From NCBI GenBank assembly GCA_036245805.1, contig BTRK01000004.1:38094907-38158906 (forward strand): a DNA stretch of 64,000 nucleotides. Reading direction: 5' to 3'. This stretch comes from Pristionchus mayeri. Lineage: Eukaryota > Nematoda > Chromadorea > Rhabditida > Neodiplogasteridae. Position numbers and translations under genes: made by a program. This document shows, one piece after another, positions 12,181 through 24,700 of this stretch; positions within the stretch are counted from its first letter, which is position 1, and each line of letters opens with the position of its first letter. The notes under the pieces are model-generated. The model was not told the origin of the DNA and searched no databases. It saw nothing but the letters and a program-made list of their open reading frames with translations.

Positions 12181-12924
12181 TTATTTCGCTATTACGTTGC
12201 TTTTCCTACTTTTGATCAAGTGTTCGCTGTCCTCATAGTCGAAAGCTCCTGCAAAGGGGACGATATCAGCACGGAACCAGATCTTCTTCCCGAGTTGTGG
12301 CAAGCGCTGAAATTGTGATATTTTTAAATCAGTTTTAGCAACGTCATTTCGAAACGTTTTTAAGTGTTTCTGTGATTAATGATTTGTCATTTCGGTTTTT
12401 TTTCGTTCATAACCATTAGAAACAGAATTAGTTCACATTTCTAAGCAAATCAACGCCTTCTTTCCGCAGATCTCGATAATAATTCGAGATGTCCAACTTG
12501 GCACAGCGTCCCGACATCATTTCCACGAAGATGGGCGCCCAGTCGAATCCGGTCTTTCCGAAGAAATGCAAAGAATCTGGATCCGCATTTCGAGAGTGCA
12601 ACTGATCGATGCGAAATGAGCGGACAAGAGACGACAATCGAGTGAGAATTTCCACTTAATTGTTGATGGATTTTTTTTTTTTTTTTTTTTTACCAGATAG
12701 TTCGTCAATTTCAAAATCCATATTTTGAAACTGTAGCCCATCGATAAATTTGGAGACAAACACGAATTTTGATTTTTCCGGGTGATCAACAATATTATTT
12801 TTCACATTCTCGATGTTTCTTCCTAATACATCTTTCAGAAGCGAAGAAACGTCTTCATCTTCGAGATGAGTCAAGTTTAACCAATAGCACACCTAAGCAA
12901 ATGACTGTGCTGTTACTGTACTAA

Positions 12925-13240
12925 CAAGGAATGGCCGCGAGGGTAGGTTGGAGTTTCTGAACGAGACTTAGTGGGATCGAAAGGGGATCAAATTCTTAGA
13001 AATTCTACTGTTTTCATATCTACTAAACGCATCTGTTGAAGTCTGGGTGGTAGGGGAATTTCTGAACATAGCCTCAAAAATGAACGATTTTACACCTCTC
13101 CCCAGTATGAGCCCAGACCTCCACAGTGGCGTTTAGCAGATATGAAAACCGTAGAAGTTCTTAGAATTTGATCATCTTTCGACCCCGCTATGTCTCGTTC
13201 AAAAACTAAAACCTACCCTCGCGGTCATTCCTTGTAAGTT
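12925..13240. repeat. Short palindromic element (MITE-like), about 310 bp
   Basis: The ends are inverted copies of ACAAGGAATGGCCGCGAG, allowing one or two mismatches, and pairing continues through most of the element. It sits in an intron of F-box copy B. A half copy is at about 6585-6690. Confidence 0.75.
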
Positions 13241-14339
13241 ATGAAAAATACTATTTTTTGAAAAATGTGAAAAAAAACAAAAAAAAATTGATATAGTATG
13301 TTTTCTACAGTCTGATTGAATGTAACAACTCACCGGTTCACTGTCTTGCCATTCCGTTCGGACAATGAAAGGGATTAAACGAGATGAGAACTGTTTGAAG
13401 TTTGAGGCGCAATTCGAACAACAATTTGAATCGCTTATGGATGCAAATTGTCATGCCCATCATCTGTTATTGAAAATTAATAATAAATAAGGTTAGATGT
13501 ACTAACCTTGAAATTAAACTGCACGTCATCGACAAGTGGAATCGTGTTTCGTTGGAGCGCAAACTCATCGACGCAGGATTTCATCGTGTCATCGTGCGAC
13601 AGGACTGAAAGCATCAATTCAATCGATATCTATACCTATATATAAAGCGCACTGTGACCGCGTCTGTTCGGATTGCGAAATAGGGAGGGTAGGGATGGAT
13701 GATCGTAGAAGGGCATCGGTCTAGTACCGTATACCAATCAATAATTAACGTTGTGTCAACTACCGTATACCAGGAATATAGGGGGTATGACAAAATCGCA
13801 AACGACAAAATAGCAAATCGAAATATCTCAGGGCAGAGTGAAGGAACAACTTCGTAATTAGTATCAACTAATTACTCGAGGCAAGTACTATTTGCACCGA
13901 GGGCATATCAGTGACGTCACTTTAATCAGCGGTATCGAATGTTCCACGTCCTATTTCCCGGTCACGGTCCAAAATCGGGATGAAGTTTATGTCCGATCAA
14001 CCTAAGATACCATATCCCACATGTACTATGGTAATCCAGCTCTCATATATCGGCTACCGTATTCCAATCTACCGTAATCCAGATACTGCAGGCACACCAA
14101 ATTAGGACAAACGAGTCCTTACAGGCACAGTGAGTGTCGGACAGACTTGCAAAATGCCCAAAAAGTTTACCTTAACCCGATTACAGTATCCTAGTTACCG
14201 TAAACCACACCATCGCGAACTGATTTTATTTCAAAAATTGGTTCTAAATATATGATAAAGTTGGTTCTAAAAATAGGACAATAATTTTTTAAAATAATTC
14301 ATTTAAGAGCAAACATTATTTTGATGTTTTTAAAATTAA

Positions 14340-14412
14340 AATCATAGCCGAATGGCTAATGCATTTGCCTTGGAAGCAGAAGGTGGGGGGTTCGAATCCG
14401 ATCGGCTGAAAA
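14340..14412 (+). other. tRNA-like Pol III module, left arm of palindrome C
   Basis: The A box TAGCCGAATGG (14345-14355) and B box GGTTCGAATCC (14389-14399) both match consensus exactly. An AGCCGA/TCGGCT pair could form a six-bp acceptor-like stem around them. The anticodon arm is irregular, so this looks tRNA-derived rather than a working tRNA. Confidence 0.65.
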
Positions 14413-14418
14413 CATCTT

Positions 14419-14692
14419 TGCCTCATGAAGATCGGGAAAATGAAAGGAAGCTACCGTAACCTTACTTACAGTATCCCGGTTCAGCGTGTCATGGTTAATG
14501 CGCTGGATCGCACATATGACTTTATAATGAAATATTGCCGTGATCATGCTGGCAGTATTGCGGGTCGTTTTCACCGCATGAATTTGGTGAATTTATTTTT
14601 CGAACCGCCTGCATTTTGTGAAGTGTCATTGCGAATTCAATACTATAGATATTTAACATTCAAAGAATAATTTATTATTCTAGATATTTCCA
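14419..14692 (+). other. Arm-specific insertion with an ORF fragment
   Basis: The mirror arm is continuous here, so this piece was inserted in the left arm only or lost from the right. It contains an 81-codon open frame (14425-14670) that I do not recognise. There is no obvious transposon end. Confidence 0.4.
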
Positions 14693-14762
14693 TTGAGACT
14701 CGCCAATGAACGCTACCTCTTTATTTTGATTTTCAATATTGATATTGTAAATAACATTGATA

Positions 14763-15684
14763 TTGGGGTGTCCCGAAAGTTCGTGCACTTTTTATTCAAA
14801 GCGACCTAAACTCCGTCGTAATTATTCTGCATCCCTTTCTGCAATTATTCTGCAATTAGACCACTATTGGATAGAGCGACGATTACCCAATTAAATTACC
14901 AAAGGAATTTACATCAGCTGTTCTCCCTTGTTTTTAACAAAAGTTTATGTAATGGGTAGAGTGACCCAAAATAACGTTTTCGTCTAAATTATTTTATTTA
15001 TGTCCTTCTTCTCCTTAGCGAAAACATCTTAGTTTCTTCGCAGTTTTATCTAGCACACATAGCTTAATATGTATACTAACTCTGAAAGAAGTTGAGTTAC
15101 TGCAGTGCCTGCAACAATACAAAAATACATAAAAATTGCATAGTTCCTACTTTGCTCTTCTTCGATGAAATTTCATAATCAAACAAACTATTGTCATTAT
15201 ATTTCCTCCCCAGCCTGTCAAATTTTCTGTCTACAAAGTAATATGGAGTACCACAAAATATCTCCAATTAGCGCAAATTAAAATTAGGGTTAGATTTGAT
15301 CGCACAAAGAAAGAACCGTAGTAGTTCCGTTTGAGTATGATCAGTTGCGAGTGCAAACACTCATAAACCACAAATCAATGACGCAAGTGCAGCACACTGA
15401 AAGAATTATGAGATCATGTATTATAAAACTAGAAAGTTAGAGACATAAAACATTGGCGCGGGGGGGGGGGGGCGAAAACGTGATGATGGGTCAGTAGAGT
15501 ACACTTCACGAAAACTTTTCTTAAAAACAGGGGATCGCAGCTAATGCAAATTTCTTTGCTTGCGTGATTGGGTAATGGTTACTGTATTAAATAGCCATAT
15601 CATTTGGGATGCACATTCAATACGGCGGATTTTACGCTCCTCCGAAATAAAAGTGCTCGAATTTTCGGCACACCCACACCCCAA
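14763..15684. mobile_element. Non-autonomous mariner-like element
   Basis: It is flanked by TA at 14761-14762 and 15685-15686. The ends start TTGGGGTGTCCCGAAAGTTC and mirror that imperfectly at 15648-15684. The first 11 bases equal those of the mariner at 38519. The 922-bp interior has no transposase similarity and includes a 12-base G run near 15460. It was inserted at the centre of palindrome C. Confidence 0.65.
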
Positions 15685-15769
15685 TATCAATGTTATTTAC
15701 AATATCAACATTGAAAATTATAATAAAGAGGTAGCGTTCATTGGCGAGTCTCAAAAGAAAAGATGTTTT

Positions 15770-15835
15770 CAGCCGATCGGATTCGAACCCCCCACCTTCT
15801 GCTTCCAAGGCAAATGCGTTAGCCATTCGGCTATG
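15770..15835 (-). other. tRNA-like Pol III module, right arm of palindrome C
   Basis: This is the mirror copy of 14340-14412. On the minus strand the A box is at 15833-15823 and the B box at 15789-15779, both still matching consensus. Confidence 0.65.
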
Positions 15836-16429
15836 ATTTTAATTTTAAAAACATCAAAATAATGTTTGCTCTTAAATGTATTATTTTAAAAAATCATTGT
15901 CCTATTTTTAGAACCAACTTTATCATATATTTAGAACCAATTTTTGAAATAAAATCAGTTCGCGATGGTGTGGTTTACGGTAACTAGGATACTGTAATCG
16001 GGTTATGGTAAACTTTTTGGGCATTTTGCAAGTCTGTCCGACACTCACTGTGCCTGTAAGGACTCGTTTGTCCTAATTTGGTGTGCCTACAGTATCTGGA
16101 TTACGGTAGATTGGGATACGGTAGCCGATATATGAGAGCTGGGTTACCATAGTACATGTGGGACATGGTATCTTAGGTTGATCGGACATAAACTTCATCC
16201 CGATTTTGGACCGTGACCGGGAAATAGGACGTGGAACATTCGATACCGCTGATTAAAGTGACGTCACTGATATGCCCTCGGGGCAAATAGTACTTGCCTC
16301 GAGTAATTAGTTGATACTAATTACGAAGTTGTTCCTTCACTCTGCCCTGAGATATTTCGATTTGCTATTTTGTCGTTTGCGATTTTGTCATACCCCCGGA
16401 ATATATACCGTATACTAGGAATGTTCGAA

Positions 16430-17065
16430 ATGTATTGACGATACATTTCGAAAATTCCCGCGGCGTTCGTTTTTCGGAGGTATACTAGGGCCTGGAAACA
16501 CCTTGTTTACGCCTGTACTCTCTCTCGGTCATAGGGGTAAACAGGGTGTTTCTCGACACCTGTATACCCCCGAAAAACGAACACCGCGGGCAGGAAAGAT
16601 ATCCAGTCGCTCTAAAAAGCTGGAAATCAGATCTTCAATACATTTCGAACATTCCTACGCAAAAAGATTTTTACCTACATCTCCCATGTAGTTATGCATG
16701 TCCAAAAACTGGTCATGCAAAAAAGTGTTTTTTTCGTGCCCTGAGGGCAAATTCCGATATATTGTTTTCTCATTCTCAGGATCATCTGAACTCACGATGA
16801 CGATCATTTTGATGCCTTGAACAAGTCCCTAGCTTGACTAGGAGCCGAGATCTGAATTTTCGACCTCGATTTTGCAGCAAGGCTGCAGAAAATATGCGGT
16901 CGCGCAGCAACCTCAAAAATTTTTTCTGGGTAGGCCTCGGGCATGACTCCAACCTCACAAAGTTTGGCGAGCTGGAAAAAATCTATTTAAGAATAATGCC
17001 GTTTTGAAAAAGTACATTTTGATTGCGTCATCACTACGCAACGACTGTGCGATTGAGTCATACCC
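16430..17065. repeat. Palindrome D, partial copy
   Basis: It is related to the palindromes at 7290-8815 and 55130-56187. The centre is near 16520, where GTAAACAGGGTGTTTC-type sequence is mirrored. The left arm is short (about 16440-16515) and the right arm long. Confidence 0.7.
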
Positions 17066-17237
17066 CAATATCAAAAAGATGCACGTGCCAATTGTATCCC
17101 TAGGAGACCCCGATCCACTTTTCAGAAAGTGCTGAGGAGATATGAAAGGAGATATCGTGACCTACGCTTCGCGGTCAAAAATTAGCATGCACTCGCTCGA
17201 CCACATCAGCCCATTCGACGGGATCCCTCTCATTGGT

Positions 17238-17300
17238 TTCGTGGCCGACTGGATTGTGAAAATGCTTCTATGTTTTGCCACTGCGAGTTCGACTCCCCTC
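17238..17300 (+). other. tRNA-like module, left arm of palindrome E
   Basis: The A box is TGGCCGACTGG (17242-17252), one mismatch from the better copy in the other arm. The B-like box GAGTTCGACTCC is at 17285-17296. Confidence 0.55.
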
Positions 17301-18117
17301 ACCGCCAATCGTTTTTGCAACATTTTCACATTTATTAGGATGCCATACAAGTCTAAATTAACAAACATAAACGCAGAATAACATCATTTTTTGGGCAATT
17401 TGTGATGATACTGCATGTGTAGTGCCTGAAGTCTCGCTCGACTCATTGCTTCACCTGTTTTTTTTCGTAAAAGTTCACCGATGCTGATTAGGTTTATGTT
17501 TGTTAATTTAGACTTGTATGACATCCTAGTAAACGTACAAATGTTGCACAGCGTGTCAGATGGGGGAATATTGTTCATTTGCGTGGCCCGTCGATTCTCG
17601 GATCGAAATCTCCCTATCATTGTGCTTATTTTTCGCCCTCCGAGTGGGTCTGTCGAAATTCAGACCCAATAGAGCGGAATGAGAGGGTCCGATAATAATA
17701 TTATGATGGAACAGATCCAACTTATTCGATTCCGACATAATTGTTAGCTAATCTGAAAGGAATCGTCATTCTTGGCTGAACCATAATGCAATTCGATAGC
17801 AATCGTGTGAAAATAAACAGTTTCGCCCACTCCAGAGACATCTCCTCCTAGGGGAGTGAAGCTAAAAATATCGCGTTTGTGCAGAAAGACGTCTAAACCC
17901 CTTCCGCACAACTTGACGAGGCCGATTGGTCAATTTCGATCTAAGTTAGCGGTGGCATGAGCTAACGTTCGGAAAAACCCAACATTTCACAGAGCTTCCA
18001 TCTCGTTCCATTGTTCACAGCTCCCATTGTCCGCGAATGAAAGGAATTAGTTGGGCCACGCAAATTAGGATTTGTCCCCCCCCTTTGACACGCTGTGTGT
18101 TGCAAAAAAATGACGGT

Positions 18118-18180
18118 GTGGGGAGTCGAACTCGCAGTGGAAAAACATAGAAACATTGTCACAACCCACTAGGCTACGAA
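18118..18180 (-). other. tRNA-like module, right arm of palindrome E
   Basis: On the minus strand the A box TAGCCTAGTGG (18176-18166) matches TRGYNNARNNG exactly. The B box GAGTTCGACTCC is at 18133-18122. Confidence 0.6.
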
Positions 18181-18344
18181 ATCAATGTGAGGGATCCCGT
18201 GAAATGGGCTGATGTGCTCGAGTGAGTGCATGCTAATTTTCTACGGCGAAACGTATATCTCCTTTCAGGGTGCTCCTCAGCACTTTCTGAAAAGTGGATC
18301 GGGGTCTCCTACGGATACAACTGGAACGTATATCACTCGTTATC

Positions 18345-19650
18345 CGTAATTGTATGCCAAGGAATGAGCACTCCCTTGTTATGCTCGCGACTGTACGCGT
18401 GATATATGCATCCGTTTTCGTAAGAATCGGACAATTTTGAAGATTTTTGTCATCTGCCAAAAACGCAAAAAAATGCTGTATATCTGCCTATTGGGGTTAT
18501 CTAACACGCTAATGACGATAGGTATATTCATTTTGCTCAAAAATCGATCGTTGGCTCGTGAAGGCGTGACGTCGAAAACTGACATTTTCAAATACATTGA
18601 TCCCAGAGGTCGCTAAAATTAAGCGCTCATAATGTCCGGGTAGAATTTAATGGCGAACACGCCTTTCTAATTCATTTTTCATTAATTATTAAAGGAGGAG
18701 TAAATGCAAAAGCGCGGCCGGTTGGAATATGTTTCACCTAGGGACGCAATCTCTTCAAATCGCGTGTTATCTCGCCCCCTTCCCTGAGCTCTCCCTGATC
18801 TGGCTCCCAGCCAACTAGCGATAACTCTGTTCGGAATGGACATATCAATGTGAAAATTTCGGAGCTTCTTATCGTTGTGGAGCTCTAGGCAGTGCATATG
18901 AAAGCTTCAAAATTGAATTTTGAGTTTACTCCTCCTTTAATATAAATTTGTAAAGTTGAACTTTTTAAAGTCGTAACTGTACCCGGAGATACATAGCTCA
19001 ATATGACCGTCTTGACGAGAGGAACCCAAATATGTGCTTAAACATGAATAAAACATATCGACGAACGTTTTGGTGAATACTCTTGACGGGGAAAAGCACA
19101 GAGTCGGTGAGGGGAGGGAGACGAGGCGCAGGGGAGTGAGATGGGAAGGGATCGCCCGACTGACTCGGGCAGATCAAGGGAAGGAACAGTGGAATCGCTG
19201 ATTCTGCATGCAACAAAGTTCACTATATCGCAGGCATAAACCTTCGGCGATGTTTTTATTTATATTTAAGCACTGATTTGGGTTCCTCTCGGCAAGATGG
19301 TCAGATTGAGTTACGACACTAACAAGTTCAATTTAACTAATTTATTTTAATAATTAATGAAAAATGAATTAGGCAGGTATGTTCGCCATTCAATTCTGCC
19401 CCTTACATCATGCGCACTTAATTTTAGCGATCTCTGGGATCAAGATATTCGAAAATTTCAGTATTCGACGACACGCCTACTGGAGACTTTTGAGCAAAAT
19501 GAATATTCCTATCGTCATTAGCGTGTCAAATAACCCCAATAGGCGATACAGCGATTTGACGTTTTTACCCGATTCCAGAGCGATTGTCCTATTCTTACGC
19601 AAACGGGCTCATAGAGTGGCAGCATTTACCAGGCATCATATACTTTACAA
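18345..19650. repeat. Palindrome F with nested inverted repeats
   Basis: The outer arms are about 18400-18690 and 19340-19640. Inside lie a 255-bp inverted repeat (about 18690-18945, ends AAAGGAGGAGTAAA) and another pair (about 18953-19335). Part of the outer arm resembles 46080-46200. Confidence 0.8.
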
Positions 19651-20057
19651 TACAAAATTTTTTTAAAACATACGATTCATAGAGTTAACCATGGAAACGC
19701 AATAATAATAAACACGAGAAGTAAAAAAAACAATTACGAGGTGAATTAATACGGTATTTTTCATTCTTTTCTTTCTCCTTTTTCATTATCAAATTATCTA
19801 GGAAATTCATATTCTGGTAAAGAACTAACCAATCGAAGGGCGCAAACGGATTCGGGGATTTCCTTAATGATTTCCCACACGATGTCGCGTGGCAGTGTCT
19901 CGATGAAGCTTGTCTGACCTTCCTCAGTGTTCATTTCAGCTGATGCGGGAAAAAGAATACAACACGTAATCATTTCATATAAATTCCAATAGATACTACC
20001 ATTTGAATAGCACGTTACTGTATGATGTTACAGAGTATCGAATGAGGAGACAGCACA

Positions 20058-20100
20058 AAGCGTTTATGTAATAGACGCGCGCGAAGGGTTGCGTGATACT
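20058..20100 (-). promoter_or_regulatory. Conserved block upstream of F-box copy B
   Basis: This is the counterpart of 11231-11275: CACGCAAC, spacer, GCGCGCGTCTAT, then AAACGC on the minus strand, about 125-165 bp before the ATG at 19934. Confidence 0.45.
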
Positions 20101-20599
20101 CAATAAATGTAAGAAAAAAGCGGGAAAATTCTAGAAATTTGAATTAATCCACTGTTCTTATTAGTATACACGAATGATTTTTATCAGAAAAATTCGCGGT
20201 ACTAGTCAATATTTCTCAATATTGCACAGGTACTAGTCGATCTCGTACATTTCATCGATATGAACGATGTTTTGAAGGGATCGAACATAATTCCCATAAT
20301 CCAAATTGGAAAGAAAGTATTCAATCGTATGCACAATCCTAAGTTATCGATAAATGTACCAACAATGAATTAAAACATGGATATTTCGACATAAATGTGC
20401 AATTTCCAGATTACCCTCGTCAGTTGTTGCAACATTATTACCCGAACCCGAAGGTACGACGTTGGCTCTCTAAATTCGGCTCTATTCCCGATTTAGCAAT
20501 AATTCTGTGGCGGATTACCATAACGCTTATCACGCGTGTCGCCGAAGAATCGAATAAAATCGGGAGATGTTTGGCACATATTTTTACCCCTCCTTCAGT

Positions 20600-21595
20600 A
20601 AACGTTTTTCGATAGTCCATAGGGCCCCTCACAAGGTAGCGAAGAGCTTTTTGGCAAATTTTCATTTTCGATGATGTAAGACGTCGTCAAAAATGTTCAG
20701 CCCCGAAAAGTGCATTCTTTGAAGGGGCATAATTCGGTCCGGAGTGGGGCTAGCGAGAAATCCAAATAGGTAAAGACGCCAAATTTCAAGGAGAATTCGC
20801 CTGTCAAAACCTTAGTTCCAAAAACTTATTAGTATTTTTGCTAATCGATTTAATTTATTGATTTTTTCCACATATTGTTACCAGAAAATGTTTTGAGCTG
20901 AACGGCTAGAGAATGATAAGACGAATCGAATGGTATGCTGAACTCCATACCTACCGAAGTGAGAAAGTACTCAAATACGTGTCAAAACAGCTATTGAAAT
21001 AACTCTTTCTCTGACAAAAAAATGTGCAAAAGACAGAACAGCTTTCGGGTATCGAACATCGGACGACCAAAAAAGATGGGATTGACAACTAAAGCCACTA
21101 TCCATTAGGCCACGAGATCACATGCCAGGCAGCAAAGGAAACGCGTACTTGAGAATTGTGAGATGCGATTGCTGAGGATTGACAACTATACCGCATCAGT
21201 TCGAAATTTTCAAATGCATTTTTGAGTACTTTCTCACTTCGGTAGGTATGGAGTTCAGCATACCATTCGATTCGTCTTATCATTCTCTAGCCGTTCAGCT
21301 CAAAACATTTTCTGGTAACAATATGTGGAAAAAATCAATAAATTAAATCGATTAGCAAAAATACTAATAAGTTTTTTGAACTAAGGTTTTGACAGGCGAA
21401 TTCTCCTTGAAATTTGGCGTCTATAACTATTTGGATTTCTCGCTAGCACCACTCCGGACCGAATTATGCCCCTTCAAAGAATGCACTTTTCGGGGCTGAA
21501 AATTTTTGACGACGTCTCACATCATCGAAAATGAAAATTTGCCAAAAAGCTCTTCGCTACCTTGTGAGGGACCCTATGGACTATGGAAAACTGGG
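20600..21595. repeat. Palindrome G
   Basis: About 20620-20985 pairs with about 21215-21590, with the centre near 21100. It ends under 200 bp before the start of the first S28 gene. The loop holds a tRNA-like module. Confidence 0.85.
21045..21116 (-). other. tRNA-like module in loop of palindrome G
   Basis: On the minus strand the A box TGGCCTAATGG (21112-21102) matches consensus exactly. The B-like box GTTCGATACC (21057-21048) has one extra mismatch. The flanks show no full cloverleaf. Confidence 0.55.
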
Positions 21596-21776
21596 TTTGC
21601 TTCATTTTCGACTTTTCCAATGTGCCAGTGTTTATTCGATCCTTACGCGACACGCGTGTTATCAGCTTCTTGAGCAATTCGCTCTCTGCATGACAAAGGC
21701 GCGCCGTGCCCTAATCTCATCATGAATATACACCGATAAAGACAAGACACGCTCCTTCTCGCATTTCATTGGTGAC

Positions 21777-24700
21777 ATGAGGACATTTCCGCTGCTTCTT
21801 CTTCAGCTGGCGACAGTTGCAGCCGGGAAATGGCTGAATGGGCGACCGCCAGGTTTGACATTACTATTTGATTTCTTAAGCGATAACATACGCGCTAACA
21901 TCTAATTTTTCACTTCCCAGAAATTATAATTGTTCGAAATTTGCAACTGTTATTCATTTCCCACACCGTCTCAGCCACTTGCAATAGAATGAAGGGACAG
22001 TGGTATAACTTATCACAGGCACTACGTCGGATGAGAACGATGACGCCATGTCGTCTTTGATACATCAAAGGCGGCATGACGTCATCATCCGACCTAGTGC
22101 CCTTATCACTTTTTACAAATGAATCAAATTTGCATTTCAGGAGGGCTGGTCAACGCGCCCCTGCACCGTCTTCAATCCCGTGCTGACACACTTTTTCCTG
22201 GCCAAACCCTCACCAATTTCTCCCAGAAGTTCGACCACTTCGACCCGCTTGATGAAGTGAGTCTTTTTTGTTGACCGTGAGAGATATGATCTTAGAGGTA
22301 TCTAAGGCAAACATATTATAGAATGCACAACAATAATACAAAATCAAAAATATTTTGTCTCGGAAATAAAGTGCTTAAGCGTCGCTGGAACCAGCGCATG
22401 TACTACAATCCGATTCATGCGAATCGCGAACTCGCCGGCGGTCAGGACATCGTATTCCTCATGATCGGAGGAGAAGGTGAGTACTAGAAAAGACAATTGT
22501 ATTTTCGAAAATACCTCGTTCCATAATACCAAACTACCACACCGAATCACTTTTGTAGAAACACCCCAGTTACTGTCATTAGGTCGAACAGTCACCGAAT
22601 GCAACATCTCAGGTCGCGAGTCGGCCAGGTGGACAGGAGATGACAACGTGATGATCATGCAGTACGCGAAGCAGTTCGGCGCCACCGTTTTTGATCTCGA
22701 ACACAGATTCTTCGGTGACAGCAGACCCATCAAGTAATGTGGCTGTACAATTTCAGAAGTGGTAATTTTAGAACTTTGTTTTTGAACTCAGTGATTTGGA
22801 ACACTTTATGTGTCATCCTCTGTAAGTTCTAAAATGATCAGTTAAAAAATTATACAGCCCCGAGTACGCTCATTCAAACGCAACAAAAATAACGAAATAA
22901 ATCATGCAACATGTCGTACAGGCGAGGAAAAACATCACATCAAGTTGAAGTGAATTGTATTATGTTACCACAGGCTAGGAACCTGTCATAGTGTGTTTGA
23001 CTTGATTGCCATATCAAATATTCCCCGTTTCAGTGACATGAAGTCCTCCTCTCTCCAGTACCTCACTACCGAACAGGCCATGGCTGATCTCGCTTATTTC
23101 ATCAACGTGATGAATAAGGAACACGGTTTCCTTAATCCAAAGTGGATTCCGTTCGGAGGATCCTATCCTGGTCAGTGCATCAGTTTCGTGAAAAATAGTT
23201 CGTCGTTCGTGAAAAATAACGGTAATGTTGTTACCACAATAAGCGTAAGAATATGTATGGTATGAATACGGCGGATGCAAAAAACATTGATTAGTTCATA
23301 CTGATGTTGTTGTCAACATCCGTATTTTTAGGCGCGCTATGTGCCATGTTCCGTTCGAAGTACCCCGAATTGACCGCAGGAGCCGTGTGCAGCTCAGCCC
23401 CACTAGTTCTCTCACTCGACTTCTACCGTATGTTTTATTGCACATTTTCACGTTTTCATTCAAATGTTTTACTGTTACTACTGTTGTTCCCGGAACAAAG
23501 ACGCATCTCCTGGACCAATATATGCAATGGTACATAACAGGTGCGTCTTCTTTCAGAATACGCCGGTGTAATCGAGTATGTGCTGAAGTCTACGCCTATC
23601 CAGAATAAGGTGCGCCTTCATCCTGTTTATCTTTATTACAATCATTTGGAAAAGCCCTTGCTCGAAACACGCAACTTCAGCATTACATTTGAATACATGG
23701 GAAAGCGTAGTGTCTTCCAATCTTATAGCAACAACGTAGAAAACATGAAAAAAATTAGCTAATCGTATCCCCCATTCAGCAGAACCTCGGATGTGATGAA
23801 CTCGTCCGTCAATCGTTTGACACGATGCAACAGCTGTCTCTTACTGCCGACGGTAGAGGCACACTCAACGAGAAACTGAGGTAATGTTAATCAGATCCTT
23901 TATACATTGCAAGTTCTCTCATAAATACACGTTCAAAGCAAAATAATATAAAACTGTATCAATGATAGATATAACGAATTGGATATCTCAGACTGGATCC
24001 TCCTTTCGATAACACCACCACAAAGCCGGACATCACAAATTTCTTCTCGAATCTATACACTGCGCATCAGGGAATGATCCAGTACACGTATGATGGATCG
24101 GTACGGATTCATATTGTTCGAAATTAGTCGGACCAAATGTATTCAGAAAAAATGTAATATGAATTCAATTTTTCAGAGTGATAAGACTAAGACATACGCC
24201 ACTGCCTCGCAACTTTGCCGTATCTACAATCAGGATCAGGTAGGCTGAAGATAACATCAACGCGATACTTGTGAAACGAATTGCTTGCCAATATCAGATG
24301 AAAGCAATAACTTTCCTTCACTTATTTAAAAAAAACTGGAAAACAAATTAATATATCGCATCAGGACATGCTGGACAACGTGTGGGACCATCTCGTGTGG
24401 TATAACCAGTACTGGAACGGCGTGAACATCACCACTTTCGATAACAGCTACGAAGAGATGATCAAGGCTAGTTTACAGTTTGTAACTGATACTAAGGAAA
24501 CAACATCATTCACATAACACCATGGCATCTTACACATTTGTATTCTCGTTGAATGAGACATAATTATGGACAAATCGTTTTATGTCTTCTAAAGATCGAT
24601 GTCGATAGCAGTTGATGAAAAAGGAAATGAACAAAATGTTGTTATTTCATAATTGTAATAATGTATATTTTATAATATTCAAAATGCTAAATTGCAGGAA

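Larger units (their letters stand above)
13755..16425. repeat. Palindrome C
   Basis: The arm at about 13785-14762 pairs with about 15685-16400. For example, the segment coding 'GCAAACGACAAAATAGCAAA' near 13800 recurs inverted near 16370. The centre is occupied by a mariner-like element (14763-15684). The left arm alone carries an extra 270-bp insertion (about 14419-14692). It lies within intron 1 of F-box copy B. Confidence 0.85.
17085..18330. repeat. Palindrome E with nested inverted repeats
   Basis: The arm at about 17090-17320 pairs with about 18105-18325. An inner pair joins 17310-17360 with 17485-17545, and another joins 17550-17590 with 18055-18105. Both outer arms hold a tRNA-like module. 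Confidence 0.8.
12181..19934 (-). pseudogene. F-box protein B, frameshifted paralog of A
   Basis: Exons matching gene A: 19934-19830 (MNTEEG... then F-box TLPRDIVWEII), 13604-13507, 13473 to about 13334, about 12892-12695, about 12659-12413 and 12306-12181. Exon 2 is 98 nt against 90 in A. The extra 8 bases are an exact tandem repeat (TCATCGTG twice, 13581-13596) that brings a TGA into frame. The exon equivalent to A exon 5 is missing. Intron 1 has grown to 6.2 kb through palindromes C to F, and intron 3 holds another inverted repeat. The last exons are well preserved (FFGKTGFDWAPIFVEMM; LPQLGKKIWFRADI), so inactivation may be recent, or an alternative acceptor might bypass the lesion. Role as for A. 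Confidence 0.7.

Noticed and set aside
14340..14412. A functional tRNA gene
   Set aside because: Boxes match consensus, but the anticodon arm and loops do not form a regular cloverleaf.
24467..24481. GC donor (AAG followed by GCTAGT) in the single-domain S28 gene, and a similar one at 33258
   Set aside because: In both places a GT donor 15 nt further on keeps the same frame, so non-canonical splicing is not required.
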